Below are positions 20,894-21,808 of a stretch of DNA of 21,808 bases, piece by piece (position 1 is the first letter of the stretch; each line of letters begins with the position of its first letter). The notes beneath the pieces were generated by a model. The model was not told the DNA's origin, did no database searches, and saw only the letters and a program-made list of their open reading frames with translations. Source of the stretch: SIG440 sp045648175. GTDB lineage: Bacteria; Bacillota; Clostridia; Monoglobales; Monoglobaceae. The translations under genes were made by a program, and so were the position numbers. The stretch lies in assembly GCA_045648175.1 (NCBI GenBank), contig JAZRNN010000048.1, forward strand, positions 1-21,808. Reading direction: 5' to 3'.

Positions 20894-21604
20894 ATGTGGA
20901 CCGGGTTTAAAATAGACGAATTTATGTTTGAGGGCAAAAAGGCAACTGTTATCTGCCCCAATGTGCCTGATAAAAGCGGAAGATGGCTTATGAAGACAGA
21001 GTGGTTTACTGCATTTCAGAATGCCGAAAAAGCTCTTGTTGAAAAAGGCTTTCATCTGACTTTTTTGGAAAATACATACAGATGGTGCCCTGAAGAGGAT
21101 TATCACAGACGTGCCCGTTTTCAGGAGTTTGTAATTGAGAAATACGGTCTTTCAAAGAAGTGTGCTTTGGTGGGTATGAGCGCAGGCGGAGCGTCTTCTT
21201 GTATATATGCAGGCATGTATCCTGAAAATGTATCCGCACTGTATCTTGATGCACCGGTTATGAACTTTCTTAGCTGCCCTATGGGGCTTGGAAATGCTGA
21301 CTGCACCACTCAGGAGCAGTTTCACAAGTATACAGGCATAAGTCTTGCTGAACTGCTTAATTATCGTCAGCACCCCATTGACCAAAAAGAAATTCTTTTA
21401 AAGAATGATATGCCAATTATCCTGGTATGTGGCGACAGTGACAAGGTTGTACCTTATGAAGAAAACGGCAAGTATCTGTATGATTATTACACCGAAAACA
21501 GCGGCACAATCAAGCTGATACTTAAACCCGGATGCGACCATCACCCTCACGGACTTGATGATCCCACACCAATAGTTGAATTTATTGAACAATATTCAAA
21601 TTAA
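20894..21604 (+). CDS. Alpha/beta hydrolase (esterase/peptidase-like)
   Basis: This is a 236-aa protein. It has a short alpha/beta-hydrolase fold with nucleophile elbow GMSAGG (S96), acid in GDSDKVVP (D181 or D183), and His in CDHHPHGL (H216, H217 or H219). No signal peptide, so cytosolic. It most resembles small prolyl-oligopeptidase-like or acetyl-esterase-like hydrolases, and could remove acyl groups from an imported sugar. It begins 18 bp after the acetyltransferase stop with AAAGGAG upstream of ATG 20894, in the same operon, and ends it. Confidence 0.8.
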   Translation: MWTGFKIDEFMFEGKKATVICPNVPDKSGRWLMKTEWFTAFQNAEKALVEKGFHLTFLENTYRWCPEEDYHRRARFQEFVIEKYGLSKKCALVGMSAGGASSCIYAGMYPENVSALYLDAPVMNFLSCPMGLGNADCTTQEQFHKYTGISLAELLNYRQHPIDQKEILLKNDMPIILVCGDSDKVVPYEENGKYLYDYYTENSGTIKLILKPGCDHHPHGLDDPTPIVEFIEQYSN

Positions 21605-21691
21605 GAAATGCTAAAATTGTTCTGACCGCAAAAAGACGGAAAGATAAAAAGAGATAAATTGCAAATTGGCATAAAAGTATTTATAATGTTG

Positions 21692-21730
21692 AAAACTCGC
21701 ATACAAAAGTATGCGAGTTTTCTGCTTTTT
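21692..21730 (+). terminator. Rho-independent terminator of the oxidoreductase operon
   Basis: AAAACTCGCATAC (21692-21704) and GTATGCGAGTTTT (21709-21721) are perfect 13-bp arms around AAAA, followed by CTGCTTTTTATTG. It lies 87 bp after the hydrolase stop. Confidence 0.9.
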
Positions 21731-21773
21731 ATTGTCTTTTTGCTACGCACAAACCTTGCCTCTCGGTGTGCAT

Positions 21774-21802
21774 TGTAGGGGCCGGCGTCCTCGACGGCCC
21801 GT
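21774..21802. repeat. GC-rich palindromic repeat at the window edge
   Basis: GGGGCCG and CGGCCC pair around a short centre (about 21777-21801), preceded by TTGTA. GTAGGGGC... palindromes of this kind are, from memory, common interspersed repeats in gut clostridial genomes. Its GC content stands out from the flanks. Confidence 0.45.
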
Positions 21803-21808
21803 GAACAT

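Noticed and set aside
1..21808. CRISPR array, toxin-antitoxin pair or transposase
   Set aside because: No regularly spaced repeats, paired small toxin genes or DDE/serine transposase motifs were seen.

Overview
The window looks like chromosome of a low-GC anaerobic Firmicute (class Clostridia, gut type). The evidence is strong AGGAGG ribosome sites, TTGACA/TATAAT promoters, U-tract terminators, and families typical of gut Clostridia: Gfo/Idh/MocA oxidoreductase, Eis-like acetyltransferase, CBM9-like and glycyl-radical activase remnants, YetF/DUF421. It divides into two unlike halves that meet at a broken tRNA-Trp gene near 9067-9111.

Left half (1 to about 9.07 kb): a mobile element. On the minus strand, reading leftward, are an excisionase-like HTH protein, an unknown 131-aa protein, a winged-helix protein resembling replication initiators, about 860 bp of highly structured noncoding DNA, a ribbon-helix-helix protein, a possible 14-codon leader peptide with a hairpin, and a tyrosine recombinase whose C-terminus has been replaced. 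On the plus strand, from a divergent promoter beside a 32-bp palindrome, come a 1011-aa protein and an overlapping 280-aa partner, closed by a terminator. The 1011-aa protein carries the signature of eukaryotic RNAi-type RNA-dependent RNA polymerases: a D-G-x-G/FQIR/KG block and an RNP...GADYDGD block. This two-gene polymerase operon is the most interesting thing in the window. It is followed by a convergent DUF6774-like/DUF421 pair bracketed by two direct repeats whose arms are identical and whose central 6 bp differ, then a promoter-driven stretch without a convincing gene.

Junction: the 3' half of tRNA-Trp(CCA), from anticodon loop to CCA, with its terminator but no 5' half. This is the classic scar of an element integrated in a tRNA gene, with the element to the left and older chromosome to the right. 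An imperfect inverted copy of the same tRNA segment lies just beyond the terminator.

Right half (9.3-21.8 kb): a carbohydrate or glycolipid utilisation locus. On the minus strand are a clan GH-A glycoside hydrolase and two tandem neutral-ceramidase-like proteins. An AraC regulator is divergent from them. On the plus strand are a putative glycosidase-like protein (679 aa), a Gfo/Idh/MocA oxidoreductase, an Eis-type acetyltransferase and an alpha/beta hydrolase, ending in a strong terminator. Between them lie two gene remnants (a CBM9-like protein and a glycyl-radical enzyme activase). The likely scheme is release of a sugar from a glycoconjugate, oxidation of the sugar and acyl-group handling, under AraC control. 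The substrate cannot be told from sequence.
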